Shown here in pieces: positions 9,135 to 23,873 of a stretch of DNA of 64,000 bases. The DNA lies in NCBI RefSeq assembly GCF_005405085.1, contig NZ_BJDJ01000012.1:35181-99180 (forward strand), in the 5' to 3' direction. The position numbers and the translations under genes are program-made. How positions within the stretch are numbered: the stretch's first letter is position 1; every line of letters starts with the position of its first letter. The notes beneath the pieces are model-generated. The model was not told the DNA's origin. It made no database searches and saw only the letters and a list, made by a program, of their open reading frames with translations. Source of the stretch: Lactiplantibacillus daowaiensis (GTDB lineage Bacteria; Bacillota; Bacilli; Lactobacillales; Lactobacillaceae).

Positions 9135-9390
9135 TGATTTGTTCCTCCTTGGAAATCGGTTGGCGTCGAAGTGAAAACTTCATTGGCACCGGATCAAAAC
9201 CACCCTTTACAAACGGGTGACAGCGTAAAATACGCGCTATGCCCATTAAGGTGCCCTTAGCGGCGCCAAAACGTTCAATTGCAGTCAACGTATAGGCTGA
9301 ACAAGTCGGCCAATACCGGCAATGCGGTGCCGTCCCGGCAGAGATGACCCGTTGATACCAGCGAATACTGCTTATTAAAATCCGTTGCAC
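9118..9390 (-). CDS. yidD: membrane protein insertion efficiency factor YidD
   Basis: A 90-aa YidD-family protein. The diagnostic segments are [11 protein letters not shown] near the start, [19 protein letters not shown] in the middle (two conserved cysteines), and [17 protein letters not shown]. It helps the YidC/Sec route of membrane insertion. It sits 2 bp after mbl and overlaps the DUF2969 gene. Its C-terminal 20 residues are basic and unconserved. Confidence 0.92.
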   Translation of the reverse strand: MQRILISSIRWYQRVISAGTAPHCRYWPTCSAYTLTAIERFGAAKGTLMGIARILRCHPFVKGGFDPVPMKFSLRRQPISKEEQISVKKR

Positions 9391-9392
9391 GC

Positions 9393-10388
9393 CTATTTTT
9401 TACCTGCTTTTTGCATATGTTCGAGCAAAATACCGGCACCTTGCGCCACATTGTTCAATGGGTGTTCAGCAACCACAACGGGCACTTTTAAGTTTTGGCT
9501 GATCAATTGATCCAAGCCACTCAAAAGCGCACCCCCACCAGTTAACGTAATCCCACGATCAATAATATCGGAAGCAATTTCTGGTGGTAAAGTTTCCATC
9601 ACATGATGAGCCGTGCTGACAATTTGCATCAAGGTTTCATGGATCGCCACTTCAACTTCATTTGAGTCAATTTCAATTGATCGTGGCATCCCAGTAACCG
9701 TATCACGCCCACGTACTTGCATGTGTTTGTCATCATCGCCATCTTGTTTGAAGACTTGCGCGATTTGAATCTTCACTTGTTCAGCACTACGTTCACCAAT
9801 CAACAAGTGATGTTCATCCTTAACATAGTTAACGATGTCTTGGTTCATCCGATCGCCAGCCATCCGTAATGAGCTGCTGGCAACGATATCCCCTAATGAT
9901 AAGACGGCAATATCACTCGTCCCACCACCGATATCAATGACCATGTTACCGCGTGGTTGGAAAATGTCCATCCCCGCACCAATCGCGGCAACCTTTGGTT
10001 CGACTTCCAAATAAACCTTGTTACCACCAGACTTTTCAGCCGCTTGTAAAATCGCCTTGCGTTCGATTTCAGTGGTGTTAGTTGGCGTACAAATCATAAT
10101 ACTTGGTCGTGACATAATGCCCCGAACGTTTAATTTTTTAATGAAGTAAGACAGCATCTCTTCGGTTACATCAAAATCCGAAATAACGCCATCTTTCAAT
10201 GGCCGGATTGCCCGAATGTTGCTAGGGGTTTTACCAACCATTTGGTAAGCTTCTGACCCCACCGCTAAGACTTGATTCGTGTTCGTATCAATCGCAACGA
10301 CAGAGGGTTCGTTTAACACGATCCCTTTCCCCGAAACGTAAATCAAAACATTGGCAGTACCCAAGTCGATACCAATATCTAAAGCCAT
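9393..10388 (-). CDS. mbl: MreB/Mbl actin-like cell-shape protein
   Basis: A 331-aa bacterial actin that guides the elongation machinery. The nucleotide-binding motifs are clear: [10 protein letters not shown] near the N-terminus, [14 protein letters not shown] in the middle and [11 protein letters not shown] near the end. The frame is open to 10478, but the ATG at 10388 has GAGAGGAG ahead of it and begins [10 protein letters not shown] as in the family. It heads the operon mbl-yidD-DUF2969-rodA-gcvH. Whether it is Mbl or MreB is not certain; the absence of mreCD next to it favours Mbl. Confidence 0.9.
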   Translation of the reverse strand: MALDIGIDLGTANVLIYVSGKGIVLNEPSVVAIDTNTNQVLAVGSEAYQMVGKTPSNIRAIRPLKDGVISDFDVTEEMLSYFIKKLNVRGIMSRPSIMICTPTNTTEIERKAILQAAEKSGGNKVYLEVEPKVAAIGAGMDIFQPRGNMVIDIGGGTSDIAVLSLGDIVASSSLRMAGDRMNQDIVNYVKDEHHLLIGERSAEQVKIQIAQVFKQDGDDDKHMQVRGRDTVTGMPRSIEIDSNEVEVAIHETLMQIVSTAHHVMETLPPEIASDIIDRGITLTGGGALLSGLDQLISQNLKVPVVVAEHPLNNVAQGAGILLEHMQKAGKK

Positions 10389-10506
10389 GTTTTTTCTCCT
10401 CTCAAACTTACAGTTATACAACAAACAATTATAGCATACCCCATCAGGGTCTGAACAGCCTGCATCCAGTGCTAGCAAGCCCCTGAAGCCCGAATTTTAA
10501 CGAAGC

Positions 10507-11061
10507 TTAATCATCTTGACGACGTGACCAAGCATCAACCGTTAACGAATAAATGGCTTCATCCACATATGCGCCATTAACAAACGCATTTTCTGGTAAC
10601 GTCGCGTCCAAATGATATTGCCGCCGTTCAGCAACTGCGCGGCTCGCTTGATTGGCAACATCGGCATTCAATTGCAACTTGTGTAAGTCTAATTCCGTAT
10701 AGGCAATCTCTTCCAAGCGTTCCAGTGACTTAGTCATCACGCCATGACCGACAAAGTCAGCGCCTAGCCAGTAGCCGATTTCGCCACGATGATTAGCCGC
10801 ACTGATATTATGAATATCTAACATCCCAGCAACTTCACCATCAACGATAATTGTCGTAATGAACACTTCACCACGCGCTTGCTTGGTCAGCATGCTTTCA
10901 ATAAAGCGTTGTTCATCAGCTACAGTAGCGGTCGCATCCACCCATGCCATCCATGGCTTCAAATGCGCACGATTAGCGTCAATTAAAGCAAATAAGGGTT
11001 CAGCATCGCCGATTTCGGTCGGCTTCAATGAGATGTGTTGGTCAATTATATTAATAAACAT
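10507..11061 (-). CDS. GNAT acetyltransferase, RimL type
   Basis: A 184-aa acetyltransferase of the Gcn5 family, similar to those acetylating ribosomal protein N-termini. Visible features are the N-terminal ISLKPTEIGDAEPLF, the acetyl-CoA site region around GEIGYWLGADFVGHGVMT, and the LHKLQL strand followed by NQASRAVAER. The ATG at 11061 follows AGGAGG, so the 17 codons open upstream are not used. It stands alone between the murA terminator and mbl. Substrate unknown. Confidence 0.82.
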   Translation of the reverse strand: MFINIIDQHISLKPTEIGDAEPLFALIDANRAHLKPWMAWVDATATVADEQRFIESMLTKQARGEVFITTIIVDGEVAGMLDIHNISAANHRGEIGYWLGADFVGHGVMTKSLERLEEIAYTELDLHKLQLNADVANQASRAVAERRQYHLDATLPENAFVNGAYVDEAIYSLTVDAWSRRQDD

Positions 11062-11093
11062 AGTTTCCTCCTGAATGTGCGGCAATTTTTCCG

Positions 11094-11136
11094 TAAAAAA
11101 ACCTTCAAACACGATTTTATCGTATTTTGAAGGTTT
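11094..11136 (-). terminator. terminator after murA
   Basis: Minus-strand hairpin AACCTTCAAAATACGA pairing with TCGTGTTTGAAGGTT and ending in seven T, about 20 bp past the murA stop. Confidence 0.88.
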
Positions 11137-11156
11137 TGGTTAGACCTATTTCAAGT

Positions 11157-12473
11157 TTATTCGGCCGCTTGGTCCACAAAATCAGGATTTAAGGCATACA
11201 CGGCTTCATCCGGTACGTCGATTCGTTTGATTTCAGCGCCAAGCTTGGCTAACTTACCATGGAAATTAAAGTAGCCACGATCCAAATACTTCAAGTTTGT
11301 GACTTCGGTGTAGCCCCGACTGACCAACCCAGCAATCACTAGGGCAGCGGCGGCACGCAAATCAGTAGCGGCAACTTGCGCCCCATTGAAATTCGTTGGG
11401 CCATACATAATAACAGAACGACCTTCCACCTTGAAATCAGCATTCATCCGCCGTAGCTCATCTAAATGCATGAAGCGATTTTCAAAGACCGTTTCAGTCA
11501 ATAAGCTCGTCCCTTGGGCACACAACTGCAAAATCGTCATTTGTGGCTGCATATCCGTTGGAAACCCGGGATGTGGCATCGTTTTAACCGACGTTGGTTT
11601 CAGCGTGACAGGTCCAATGACCCGAATCCCGCCAGCTTCTTCAGTGACCCGCACGCCCATTTCACGCATTTTAGAGATCAACGGTTTGTTATGTTCGGCA
11701 ATCGCATCTTCAATCAAAACGTTCCCTTGTGTCACCGCTGCAGCGACCATAAAGGTACCCGCTTCAATGCGGTCTTGCACGATACTATGGTCACAGCCAT
11801 GTAAAGCGGTAACCCCTTCGATCCGAATCGTCTCAGTCCCAGCACCAGTGACTTTAGCACCCATTTGATTCAAATAGTTAGCCAAATCAACGATTTCCGG
11901 TTCCCGCGCCACGTTTTCCATAATCGTGGTGCCTTTAGCTAACGTTGCCGCCATCATAATATTTTGGGTGGCGCCCACACTTGGGAAGTCTAAATAAATC
12001 GTCGCACCATGTAAGTGTTGGGCCGTTGCTTCAACGTACCCATCATGGCGTTCAATTTCAGCACCCAAGGCATTTAAACCTTTCAAGTGTAGGTCAATTG
12101 GCCGCGAACCAATCGCACAGCCACTAGGCATCGCCACTTTAGCATGACCAAGTCGGGCTAACAATGGCCCCATCACCACGATCGAGGCCCGCATCTTAGA
12201 AACATACTGGAATGGGGCTTCTGATGACAGGTCGTGACTCGCATCAATATTAATTTCTTTATTAATTTCATCAAAATCAACTTTTGCATTCAAAAAACGC
12301 AAGACGTTGTTCATGGTGAACACGTCTGATAACACGGGCACGTTGGTCAAGTGGGTCGTACCAGAACTAGCTAATAAGCCCGCTGCTAAAATCGGTAAAA
12401 CCGCATTTTTAGCGCCTTCAATATGCACATGACCCGTTAAACGCCGACCGCCATGAACTACAATTTCTTCCAT
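11157..12473 (-). CDS. murA: UDP-N-acetylglucosamine 1-carboxyvinyltransferase
   Basis: Transfers enolpyruvate from PEP to UDP-GlcNAc, the first committed step of peptidoglycan synthesis. The 438-aa protein has the AKNAVLP motif with catalytic Lys22, and [17 protein letters not shown] with the PEP-reactive, fosfomycin-target Cys119. The ATG at 12473 is used because GGAGGG lies 7 bp before it; an ATG 15 bp upstream overlaps that site. Low-GC Firmicutes often have two murA genes; this one sits behind the atp operon with a DUF1146 gene. Confidence 0.95.
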   Translation of the reverse strand: MEEIVVHGGRRLTGHVHIEGAKNAVLPILAAGLLASSGTTHLTNVPVLSDVFTMNNVLRFLNAKVDFDEINKEINIDASHDLSSEAPFQYVSKMRASIVVMGPLLARLGHAKVAMPSGCAIGSRPIDLHLKGLNALGAEIERHDGYVEATAQHLHGATIYLDFPSVGATQNIMMAATLAKGTTIMENVAREPEIVDLANYLNQMGAKVTGAGTETIRIEGVTALHGCDHSIVQDRIEAGTFMVAAAVTQGNVLIEDAIAEHNKPLISKMREMGVRVTEEAGGIRVIGPVTLKPTSVKTMPHPGFPTDMQPQMTILQLCAQGTSLLTETVFENRFMHLDELRRMNADFKVEGRSVIMYGPTNFNGAQVAATDLRAAAALVIAGLVSRGYTEVTNLKYLDRGYFNFHGKLAKLGAEIKRIDVPDEAVYALNPDFVDQAAE

Positions 12474-12501
12474 GGATAAACCCTCCATACATTCGCGATT
12501 A

Positions 12502-12735
12502 TTAACGTACTAGATACACAAGATTTCGGACTGCATCAAAAAAGCTCCAGAAAAACTGACTAGCTGTGTAGCCAATGACCACCGCCAACAACACGATTAA
12601 CGCCCGTGCTTGCTGCGGTGCTCTGGCATCCATCTTGCGATCCAATCGCAAGGGTTGCAACGCCCAAAAAGCAATCCAAATAAATAAAAATTGACTAACG
12701 AGGTTTAATAGCGCTTGAACGCCTAAATAGCGCAA
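12502..12735 (-). CDS. DUF1146 small membrane protein
   Basis: A 77-aa protein with two hydrophobic stretches (about residues 5-30 and 43-62), matching the DUF1146 family commonly found between atpC and murA in Firmicutes. A TTG at 12735 lies 9 bp after AAGGAG and gives [13 protein letters not shown]; the in-frame TTG at 12744 abuts the ribosome site and is less likely. It probably forms a transcript with murA, 28 bp away. Function unknown. Confidence 0.8.
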   Translation of the reverse strand: MRYLGVQALLNLVSQFLFIWIAFWALQPLRLDRKMDARAPQQARALIVLLAVVIGYTASQFFWSFFDAVRNLVYLVR

Positions 12736-13065
12736 TTCGCTCAACTCCTTGTTGGTTTCCTAATCATCATAACATAGGAAGTGTCGCTATAAATATTACA
12801 TTTTACAATTTCATTACATTTTCCTGGATTAGACACAGCTAAATGGTTAGTTAAGTGACAACTATTGTTCAAGTATCTAAAAGTCAAGCAAATGCCCCTA
12901 TCCACGGCCATAATTGGACCTGACCAAAGGTATGACTCGCACTTGTATCGGCTTGACCTTATGCCTGATTTTCGCGTTGGCGTTTGGCACCCTTGCCGTC
13001 TTCGGCGTGGCTCGACCTGTGCCAAAGGTCGCGACCGACCCATCCCGCAAATTCAGCGTAAAACA
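12736..13065. other. 330-bp intergenic region between atpC and the DUF1146-murA unit
   Basis: No convincing gene. The murA-proximal 130 bp is A/T-rich and should hold the promoter; TGTTATGAT on the minus strand near 12775 resembles an extended -10. The stretch 12880-13060 is richer in G+C than its surroundings and has several nested complementary pieces (GTCAAGC with GCTTGAC, TTTGGCA with TGCCAAA). A plus-strand frame here would encode a hydrophobic N-terminus but runs through the atp terminator and has no good ribosome site. Confidence 0.5.
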
Positions 13066-13103
13066 AAAAGCACCGACAACCAAAATTGGTTGCGGTGCTT
13101 TGA
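13066..13103 (-). terminator. terminator of the atp operon
   Basis: Minus-strand AAAGCACCGCAACC pairs with GGTTGTCGGTGCTTTT around an AATTTT loop, ending in a T run about 70 bp past atpC. Confidence 0.85.
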
Positions 13104-13169
13104 TTAGCTTTTACGCTCGTGCGACATTGCACACATCAATCAACTTGCACCTAGATGCAAGTTTGACGA

Positions 13170-13598
13170 CTAGTGATGGGCAACGTTCAATCGGTTCATA
13201 GCCCGCCGCAAAGCGACTTGGGCCCGGGCCAACTCAGCATCATCATGCTTTTGTTGGGCCGCTTGAATCCGACTTTCTGCTCGTTTCCGCGCATTTTCCG
13301 CCCGCGCAACGTCGATATCATTTTGACGTTCAGCACTATCGGCCACAATGGTCGCCGTGTTGTTACTGAATTCTACGAAGCCACCGTTAACGGCAATTTC
13401 GTCGTCTTCTTGATCAGTTTCGACTTGTTTGATACGGACCTCGTCAATTGCTAAAGACGCAATTACGGGGATGTGATTAGGCAAAATCCCTAATTCGCCG
13501 TCAATCGTACGTACGATCAACATTGGCGTCTTATTTTCATAGACCTGACCGTCTGGAGTTACGATGCTAACGGTTAATGAGTTTGCATTGTCAGCCAT
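13170..13598 (-). CDS. atpC: F1Fo ATP synthase epsilon subunit
   Basis: The 142-aa central-stalk subunit. The N-terminal beta-sandwich has TPDGQVYENKTPMLIVRT and GELGILPNHIPVIA. The C-terminal part is the long charged alanine-rich helical hairpin (about 90-140). It is the last gene of atpBEFHAGDC, 11 bp after atpD. In fermenting lactobacilli the complex mainly pumps protons out at the expense of ATP. Confidence 0.95.
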   Translation of the reverse strand: MADNANSLTVSIVTPDGQVYENKTPMLIVRTIDGELGILPNHIPVIASLAIDEVRIKQVETDQEDDEIAVNGGFVEFSNNTATIVADSAERQNDIDVARAENARKRAESRIQAAQQKHDDAELARAQVALRRAMNRLNVAHH

Positions 13599-13609
13599 GT
13601 TAACCCCTC

Positions 13610-15019
<1,410 letters not shown>

Positions 15020-15037
15020 TTAATTCCTCCCAATTCG

Positions 15038-15982
15038 TTATTCTTGCGCAACCAAACCACCAGTGATTTCGGTAATTTCAGTGGTAATAGCAGCTTGACG
15101 TGCGCGGTTATATTTCAGATTTAATTTATCAATTAAATCGCCAGCGTTATCTGATGCAGCTTTCATCGCGGTTGACGATGAAGCATGTTCAGCAGTTTTG
15201 GCATCCAAAATGGCACCGTAAACTAAACTTTCAGCGTATTGTGGCAATACGGCTGACAAAATCGCTTCTTCCGAAGGTTCCATTTCATATTCGGGTCCAA
15301 CATCGACTCGACTATCTTTGGCTTTACGGTTATCTTGTTCACTTTGTTCAAAGGTTTCTTCAGAAATCGGCAGCATTTTAACTGACCGGAATCCTGATGA
15401 TAACCGGTTGATAAAGTGATTATAGAACACGTAAAGTTCATCAAAGACTTCATTATGGTACATGGAAGTAACGGTTTTGACGATTTCACGAACTTCTTTG
15501 AAGGTTGGCACGTCAGAGACGCCGCGGTATTCATAGGCCACGTTTAAGCCATTCTTCTTATAAAAGTCCGCACCAGTACCACCAACCGCCAAAACGACCG
15601 CGTTATCAGCGTTTAATTGGTGGTCTTGCATAAAGGCATTCGTCTGTTTTAAGACACTGCTATTATAACTACCAACTAACCCCCGGTCGGAGGTGATCAC
15701 TAATAATCCGGTACGTTTAACGGGGCGTTGTGCCAACAATTCGCTCACCGAAATGGTGTTGGAATTACTGTTGGGAACGCCGGCACTAGCTGACATCAGA
15801 TGAGCTTTGGCAAGATGAGAAACGATGCTTTCAACCTTAGAAGCATACACCTGATACGTGCCAGTATGCTTTTGAATCTGGCTCAACTTTGAGGTTGAGA
15901 CCATTTGCATAGCTGACGTGATCTGATGAGTCTTCTTGGTTGATTCAATCCGGCGTTTAACATCCATTAATGATTCTGCCAT
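15038..15982 (-). CDS. atpG: F1Fo ATP synthase gamma subunit
   Basis: The 314-aa rotating shaft. It has the conserved N-terminal coiled coil ([20 protein letters not shown]) and C-terminal coiled coil ([20 protein letters not shown]), plus [11 protein letters not shown] in the middle. It is slightly longer than many homologues because of an inserted charged stretch at about 210-230. It lies 24 bp before atpD. Confidence 0.96.
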   Translation of the reverse strand: MAESLMDVKRRIESTKKTHQITSAMQMVSTSKLSQIQKHTGTYQVYASKVESIVSHLAKAHLMSASAGVPNSNSNTISVSELLAQRPVKRTGLLVITSDRGLVGSYNSSVLKQTNAFMQDHQLNADNAVVLAVGGTGADFYKKNGLNVAYEYRGVSDVPTFKEVREIVKTVTSMYHNEVFDELYVFYNHFINRLSSGFRSVKMLPISEETFEQSEQDNRKAKDSRVDVGPEYEMEPSEEAILSAVLPQYAESLVYGAILDAKTAEHASSSTAMKAASDNAGDLIDKLNLKYNRARQAAITTEITEITGGLVAQE

Positions 15983-16012
15983 GCACTACTCACCATCCTT
16001 TTCAGCTCTTAA

Positions 16013-18099
<2,087 letters not shown>

Positions 18100-18110
<11 letters not shown>

Positions 18111-18615
18111 GCTTTCCCAACCCTTCAATATACGAATTAATTAATGCTTGTTGGCCTTCAGGGTCTAATTGCTTCTTGATAATCTTCGAAGCAATTTGGA
18201 CAGAAATGTCAGCAACGTCAGATTGGACGTTCTTTAAGGCATCCTGACGCTCCTGTTCAATATCCTTGCGCGCGCTTTGTTTATACTGCGTTGCTTCGTT
18301 TTGCGCGTCAGCGACAATGCTGGCCCGTTGTTTTTCACCACTTTGCTTAGCATCAGCGACGATATCGCTTGCTTCGCTCCGTGAGTGTGATAACGCTTCG
18401 CGACGTTGGTCAGCTAAATCGCTCGCTTCTTTGCGGGATTTTTCAGCCGTATCAATATCGTTGGCAATCTTGTTAGCCCGTTCACCCATCATTTTAGTGA
18501 TTGGATTCCACGCAACTAACGCAATCAACGCCATCAAAATAATAAAACTAATCGCAATAAATAACATGTCGCCCAGATATAGACCGGATGCACCGATAAT
18601 TAAATGCGAGAGCAT
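18100..18615 (-). CDS. atpF: F1Fo ATP synthase b subunit
   Basis: A 171-aa stator protein with one N-terminal membrane helix (about residues 15-36), then a long charged coiled-coil rich in Ala, Glu, Lys and Gln. Its end overlaps atpH and it follows atpE by 53 bp. It matches family length. Confidence 0.94.
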
Positions 18616-18668
18616 CTAATGACACCTCCTTCTTCCATTTTGATAAAAATGAATCTGTTATCCAATGA

Positions 18669-19638
<970 letters not shown>

Positions 19639-19676
19639 AGAATATCACCTCTTTCCTTAATTTCGGTGTCAGGATA

Positions 19677-19705
19677 ACCATAACGTGTACTCAACATAAC
19701 GTCAA
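19677..19705 (-). promoter_or_regulatory. candidate atp operon promoter
   Basis: Minus-strand TTGACG (19705-19700) and TATGGT (19682-19677) with a 17-bp spacer, about 40 bp upstream of atpB. The -10 is weak in match but the placement is good. Confidence 0.55.
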
Positions 19706-19817
19706 TTGTATCGAAACATGAAATAGTAAATTAGAGTTACCCCTAATCAAAATACAATGGTAATAATACCACCACGGCAATAAAAATTCAAAATAATTTC
19801 AACTTTTTATTTATTAG

Positions 19818-19872
19818 CAAAAATCCTATGACATCAAGCTTTCACGTTGCTTTCATGTCATAGGATTTTCAT
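19818..19872 (-). terminator. terminator after uraA
   Basis: Minus-strand AAAATCCTATGACATGAAAG pairs with CTTGATGTCATAGGATTTTT, about 45 bp past the uraA stop. Confidence 0.88.
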
Positions 19873-19915
19873 AAACTCGCATTAGTTTTCACTTTTTAAG
19901 AAAGTATGCTAGCGC

Positions 19916-21196
19916 TTACTGTTCGTTAACGGCCGCCTTTGGCAGTACTAAATTCATAATAATACCAAGCACAGTTGCGACTGCTAAACCACTAAATTGG
20001 AAAGTGCCTAATTGTAAGTACGCATTCCCAATCCCAATGACTAAAACAGCCGATGCAATCATTAAGTTACGCTTTTGATTAAAGTCAACTTGGTTATCAA
20101 TTAAGATCCGCATCCCACTAGACGCAATGACCCCAAATAACAAGAAGCTGACGCCACCGATAACCGGTGATGGAATACTTTGAATCAAAGCAGATAGTTT
20201 GCCGACAAAACTAAAGATGATGGCAAACAAGGCCGCCCCACCCAGGACATAAATACTGTGTACCCGAGTAATTGCAAGGACCCCAATATTTTCACCATAA
20301 GAGGTCACTGGTGGGCCCCCGACGAAACCGGCAATAATTGACGCAGTCCCATCCCCAGCTAACGTATGATTCAAGCCAGGATCTTTGAAGAAGTTTCGTT
20401 TGGTTAACTTATTTAACACCATGATATGCCCCATATGTTCGGACATCGTGACAAAGGCAATCGGTGCCATACTTAAAATGGCGCCCCAATAAATACCCGG
20501 ATGATAAGTCACAAATGGGATTTGGAAGTCAGGCATGGCAAACCATTTAGCAGCCATGACTGGTGCAAAATTGACAATGCCAAACATGACCGCAATCAAA
20601 TAGCCACAAACGATCCCTAACAAGATTGGGACTAAGCTCATAAAGCCACGTAAGTACATGTTAAAGATGACGGTTAAGATCATCGTTAACATGGCAACCG
20701 CAAAGAAGCGCAAGTCATAATGGCTACCATTGATCGTCGCATCTTTAGCGGCGGTGCTAGCTAATGACAAGCCGATAACCATGACGATTGGCCCAACAAC
20801 GATTGGCGGCAAGGCCTTATCGATCCAATCAGATCCAATCAACGTGACTAACAGACTAACAATCAGGTAAACGACCCCAACCGCAACGGTCCCTTGGGCA
20901 ATCGCTGGATAACCAGCCGTCTTCATCAACGACTGCATCACGACGATAAACGAAAAACTTGACCCCATGTACGCCGGAATCTTATGCCGGGTAATCAAGA
21001 TATACATCAATGTCCCGACCCCAGAACTGAATAACGCAATCCCTGGGTTTAATCCAACCAGAATTGGGACCAACACCGTCGAACCAAACATTGAGAATAA
21101 ATGCTGAATCGATAACCCGAGCCAACTCCCAAACTTTGGTCGGTCGTGAATGTCCAAGACGACATCGTCATTATGAAACGCCGTTTGCTTTGCCAT
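19916..21196 (-). CDS. uraA: uracil permease
   Basis: A 426-aa nucleobase:cation symporter-2 family protein with about 14 membrane segments that imports uracil with protons. The segments PAYMGSSFSFI and GFVGGPPVTSYGENIGVLAITRVHS carry the family motif. The ATG at 21196 follows AAGGGG; the frame opens further upstream only because it crosses the leader. PyrR-type attenuation upstream fits its role in pyrimidine salvage together with upp, about 470 bp away. Confidence 0.93.
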   Translation of the reverse strand: MAKQTAFHNDDVVLDIHDRPKFGSWLGLSIQHLFSMFGSTVLVPILVGLNPGIALFSSGVGTLMYILITRHKIPAYMGSSFSFIVVMQSLMKTAGYPAIAQGTVAVGVVYLIVSLLVTLIGSDWIDKALPPIVVGPIVMVIGLSLASTAAKDATINGSHYDLRFFAVAMLTMILTVIFNMYLRGFMSLVPILLGIVCGYLIAVMFGIVNFAPVMAAKWFAMPDFQIPFVTYHPGIYWGAILSMAPIAFVTMSEHMGHIMVLNKLTKRNFFKDPGLNHTLAGDGTASIIAGFVGGPPVTSYGENIGVLAITRVHSIYVLGGAALFAIIFSFVGKLSALIQSIPSPVIGGVSFLLFGVIASSGMRILIDNQVDFNQKRNLMIASAVLVIGIGNAYLQLGTFQFSGLAVATVLGIIMNLVLPKAAVNEQ

Positions 21197-21231
21197 AACG
21201 CACCCCTTATATTGAATAATTGATAAAAGAA

Positions 21232-21268
21232 AAGACAGACCCCCACTCAAAAGCGGCTGGTCTGTCTG
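21232..21268 (-). terminator. attenuator terminator in the uraA leader
   Basis: Minus-strand AGACAGACC pairs with GGTCTGTCT followed by TTTTCTTTT, about 35 bp before the uraA start. It is the terminator half of the PyrR switch. Confidence 0.85.
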
Positions 21269-21300
21269 AATAGCGTTCACCCACTGCGGGTAAACGTCCG

Positions 21301-21330
21301 TCATCCTTTTCAGCCTCTCTGAGCTAAATT
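21301..21330 (-). promoter_or_regulatory. PyrR-binding loop in the uraA leader
   Basis: Minus-strand CTCAGAGAGGCTGAAAAGGA matches the conserved PyrR target (CCAGAGAGGCTNNNAAGG). UMP-loaded PyrR would hold this hairpin and allow the downstream terminator to form. One such loop is seen. Confidence 0.88.
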
Positions 21331-21356
21331 AAAGGAACTGTTTAATTGTTGTACCT

Positions 21357-21385
21357 AGAATAGCTGAGTTGATTATGTTTGTCAA
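21357..21385 (-). promoter_or_regulatory. uraA promoter
   Basis: Minus-strand TTGACA (21385-21380), 17-bp spacer, TATTCT (21362-21357), placed immediately upstream of the PyrR loop. The remaining bases up to the upp terminator (21386-21605) show no gene. Confidence 0.85.
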
Positions 21386-21607
21386 TAGTTGTTGACGGTT
21401 TACGCTTTAAACTGAGACACGACTAAGCCGACATCCGGTTCAGGTCGTTACAACCTGCAGGTACCATTGATAGCCATGTCCACCTACAACTTGACCAAGC
21501 AACGGTGTCATTTATCACGCTATTATATAGCGTTACTACTATATTATATCAATCTATTTGAATATAGATTGCATCGAATCTTCCTTAGTAAAAAAACGGC
21601 ACACAAA

Positions 21608-21655
21608 AAGCGCGCTTAATCTGTTATCAGATCAACCACGCTTTTCACATCTAAT
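21608..21655 (-). terminator. terminator after upp
   Basis: Minus-strand AAAAGCGTGGTTGATCTG pairs imperfectly with CAGATTAAGCGCGCTTTTT, just past the upp stop. Confidence 0.8.
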
Positions 21656-21663
21656 CAGTTAAT

Positions 21664-22293
21664 TTACTTGGTACCAAATAACCGGTCACCAGCATCGCCC
21701 AAACCAGGAACGATGTAGCCATCTTCATTCAAATGGTCGTCTAATGCGGCAGTATAAATATCAATATCTGGGTGAGCTTCTTGTAACGCTTTAACACCTT
21801 CAGGAGCCGCAACTAAGCACATGAACTTAATATTGCTAGCGCCCCGCTTCTTTAACATATCCATTGCCATGATAGCTGAACCACCAGTGGCTAACATTGG
21901 ATCAACCACAAATAATTGACGTTGTGAAATATCACTAGGTAATTTCACAAAGTATTCAACTGGTTTCAATGTCTTTTCATCACGATACATCCCGACATGA
22001 CCAACCTTAGCTGCTGGAATCATGTTTAAGACCCCATCAACCATCCCAAGACCGGCACGCAAGATTGGCACAATGGCAACTTTCTTACCGGCTAATGTCT
22101 TTTGCGTGGTTTTCGTGATTGGCGTTTCAATTTCAATATCCTTCAATGGCATATCCCGTGAAACTTCATAAGCCATTAAGGTCGAAATTTCGTTGACCAT
22201 TTCCCGAAAAACTTTAGTGCCACATTCTTTTTCCCGAATGATCGTTAACTTATGTTGAATGAGCGGATGATTTAAAACCTCGAACTTACCCAT
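21664..22293 (-). CDS. upp: uracil phosphoribosyltransferase
   Basis: A 209-aa enzyme making UMP from uracil and PRPP. The PRPP site is [14 protein letters not shown] at about 127-140, and the C-terminal [13 protein letters not shown] is the uracil-binding end. ATG at 22293 gives the conserved [18 protein letters not shown] is 13 bp away, rather far, and an in-frame GTG nearer the site is possible. Works with uraA in uracil salvage. Confidence 0.95.
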   Translation of the reverse strand: MGKFEVLNHPLIQHKLTIIREKECGTKVFREMVNEISTLMAYEVSRDMPLKDIEIETPITKTTQKTLAGKKVAIVPILRAGLGMVDGVLNMIPAAKVGHVGMYRDEKTLKPVEYFVKLPSDISQRQLFVVDPMLATGGSAIMAMDMLKKRGASNIKFMCLVAAPEGVKALQEAHPDIDIYTAALDDHLNEDGYIVPGLGDAGDRLFGTK

Positions 22294-22527
22294 GTTATGC
22301 TGCACGCTCCTTAGTGATTTCTTTCTATTGTAGCTAATTTAGTCTAAAAAAACTAGGGTAGAACTGGAAAGCAACTCAAAAAAAGTGAGTATTCAGTTCA
22401 AATTTCCGAATGTTCGAGCATTTCCACCAAGTCTATCTCAACTAATTAGTTGTTATCGTTGCTAGTATACCGCATAATGTTCGCTATTAGTGCCGTAAAA
22501 ACGCTTTTACAATAAAAATAATGATAA

Positions 22528-22574
22528 AAAAACACCAGCTAATCAAGTTTTCATGATTGACTGGTGTTCGCTTA
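22528..22574 (-). terminator. terminator after glyA
   Basis: Minus-strand AACACCAGTCAATCATGAAA pairs with TTGATTAGCTGGTGTTTTTTT, right after the glyA stop. Confidence 0.88.
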
Positions 22575-22578
22575 ATTT

Positions 22579-23817
22579 TTAGTCAACATCAATAGGATGT
22601 TTGGCAGTTAAAGCCATCGCTTGATCCTTAACGGCTTCAAGATTTTCCGCATTCTCAGGGTCTTGTAAGACTTGTAAAATCAACTTAGCGACTTCAGCCG
22701 CATCCGCTTCATTAAAGCCACGGGTCGTAATGGCTGGTGTACCTAAGCGAATGCCAGAGGTCTTAAAGGCGCCTAACGTTTCATTAGGAATCGCTTCTTT
22801 ATTAACGGTGATATAAACCGTATCCAACAAGTCTTGGACTTGGCGCCCGTTTAAGCCGGATTTAGTGACGTCTAACGTCAACAGATGATTATCCGTCCCA
22901 CCGGAAATGACCCGCACTAAGTCTGAGTCATTAAAGACCGCAGCCATTGCTTGGGCGTTCTTAATAATTTGTTGTGCATACGTCTTGAATTCTGGTTGTA
23001 AATCTTCGCCTAAAGCAACGGCCTTACCAGCAATCACGTGATCTAACGGACCGCCTTGGTTGCCAGGGAAAACAGCGGAGTTGATTTTCTTACCATATTC
23101 AGCCTTCGCCAAAATCATCCCACCACGGGGGCCACGTAAGGTCTTATGCGTGGTCGTGGTGACCACATCAGCATATGGCACTGGACTAGGATGTAATCCC
23201 GCTGCAACTAACCCCGCAATATGGGCCATGTCGACCATCAATAAAGCCCCAACGGCATCCGCAATTTCACGGAACTTGGCAAAATCAATAATCCGACTGT
23301 AGGCTGATGCCCCTGCCACGATCAACTTTGGCTTGAATGCTTTAGCTTGGGCCAAAATCGCATCATAGTCGAGTTCTTCAGTTTCAGGATTCAAACCATA
23401 ATCATTAAAATCATAAAGCTTACCCGAAAAGTTAACACTCGAACCATGCGTTAAATGACCACCGGCATCCAAGGACATGCCCATTACCCGGTCACCAGGT
23501 TGGATCAGTGCCATATAAGCAGCCGCATTAGCTTGTGAGCCAGAATGTGGTTGCACGTTGGCATATTCAGCGCCAAATAATTCTTTAGCCCGATCAATGG
23601 CTAAAGTTTCAACTTGATCAATAAATTCATTACCACCATAAAAACGATGGCCAGGGTAACCTTCAGAATACTTGTTAGTGAGAACACTGCCTTGAGCGGC
23701 GCGCACGCCTTTTGAGACAATATTTTCCGAAGCGATTAATTCAATGTTGTGTTGTTGCCGCGCTTGTTCCTTACTAATAGCGGCCCAAACGGCTGGATCT
23801 TGTTCTTGGTAATTCAT
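22579..23817 (-). CDS. glyA: serine hydroxymethyltransferase
   Basis: A 412-aa PLP enzyme interconverting serine and glycine with tetrahydrofolate, the main source of one-carbon units. The PLP lysine is K225 in [25 protein letters not shown] near residue 55 is diagnostic. The ATG at 23817 follows GGAGGAG; upstream in-frame codons are not needed. It is the last gene of tdk-prfA-prmC-tsaC-glyA, with a terminator after it. Confidence 0.97.
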   Translation of the reverse strand: MNYQEQDPAVWAAISKEQARQQHNIELIASENIVSKGVRAAQGSVLTNKYSEGYPGHRFYGGNEFIDQVETLAIDRAKELFGAEYANVQPHSGSQANAAAYMALIQPGDRVMGMSLDAGGHLTHGSSVNFSGKLYDFNDYGLNPETEELDYDAILAQAKAFKPKLIVAGASAYSRIIDFAKFREIADAVGALLMVDMAHIAGLVAAGLHPSPVPYADVVTTTTHKTLRGPRGGMILAKAEYGKKINSAVFPGNQGGPLDHVIAGKAVALGEDLQPEFKTYAQQIIKNAQAMAAVFNDSDLVRVISGGTDNHLLTLDVTKSGLNGRQVQDLLDTVYITVNKEAIPNETLGAFKTSGIRLGTPAITTRGFNEADAAEVAKLILQVLQDPENAENLEAVKDQAMALTAKHPIDVD

Positions 23818-23873
23818 GAATATTCTCCTCCATTTCGCAAGTGACAACTTTCGGGTTTTCCCGATTGCAATTA

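Noticed and set aside
11386..11868. 160-codon open frame on the plus strand
   Set aside because: It is antisense to conserved murA, has no ribosome site, and its translation is Cys/Arg/Ser-rich without any recognisable fold.
12914..13201. Plus-strand frame with a signal-peptide-like start
   Set aside because: It reads through the atp terminator and into the atpC 3' end, and its start has no proper ribosome site; kept only as a finding about the region.
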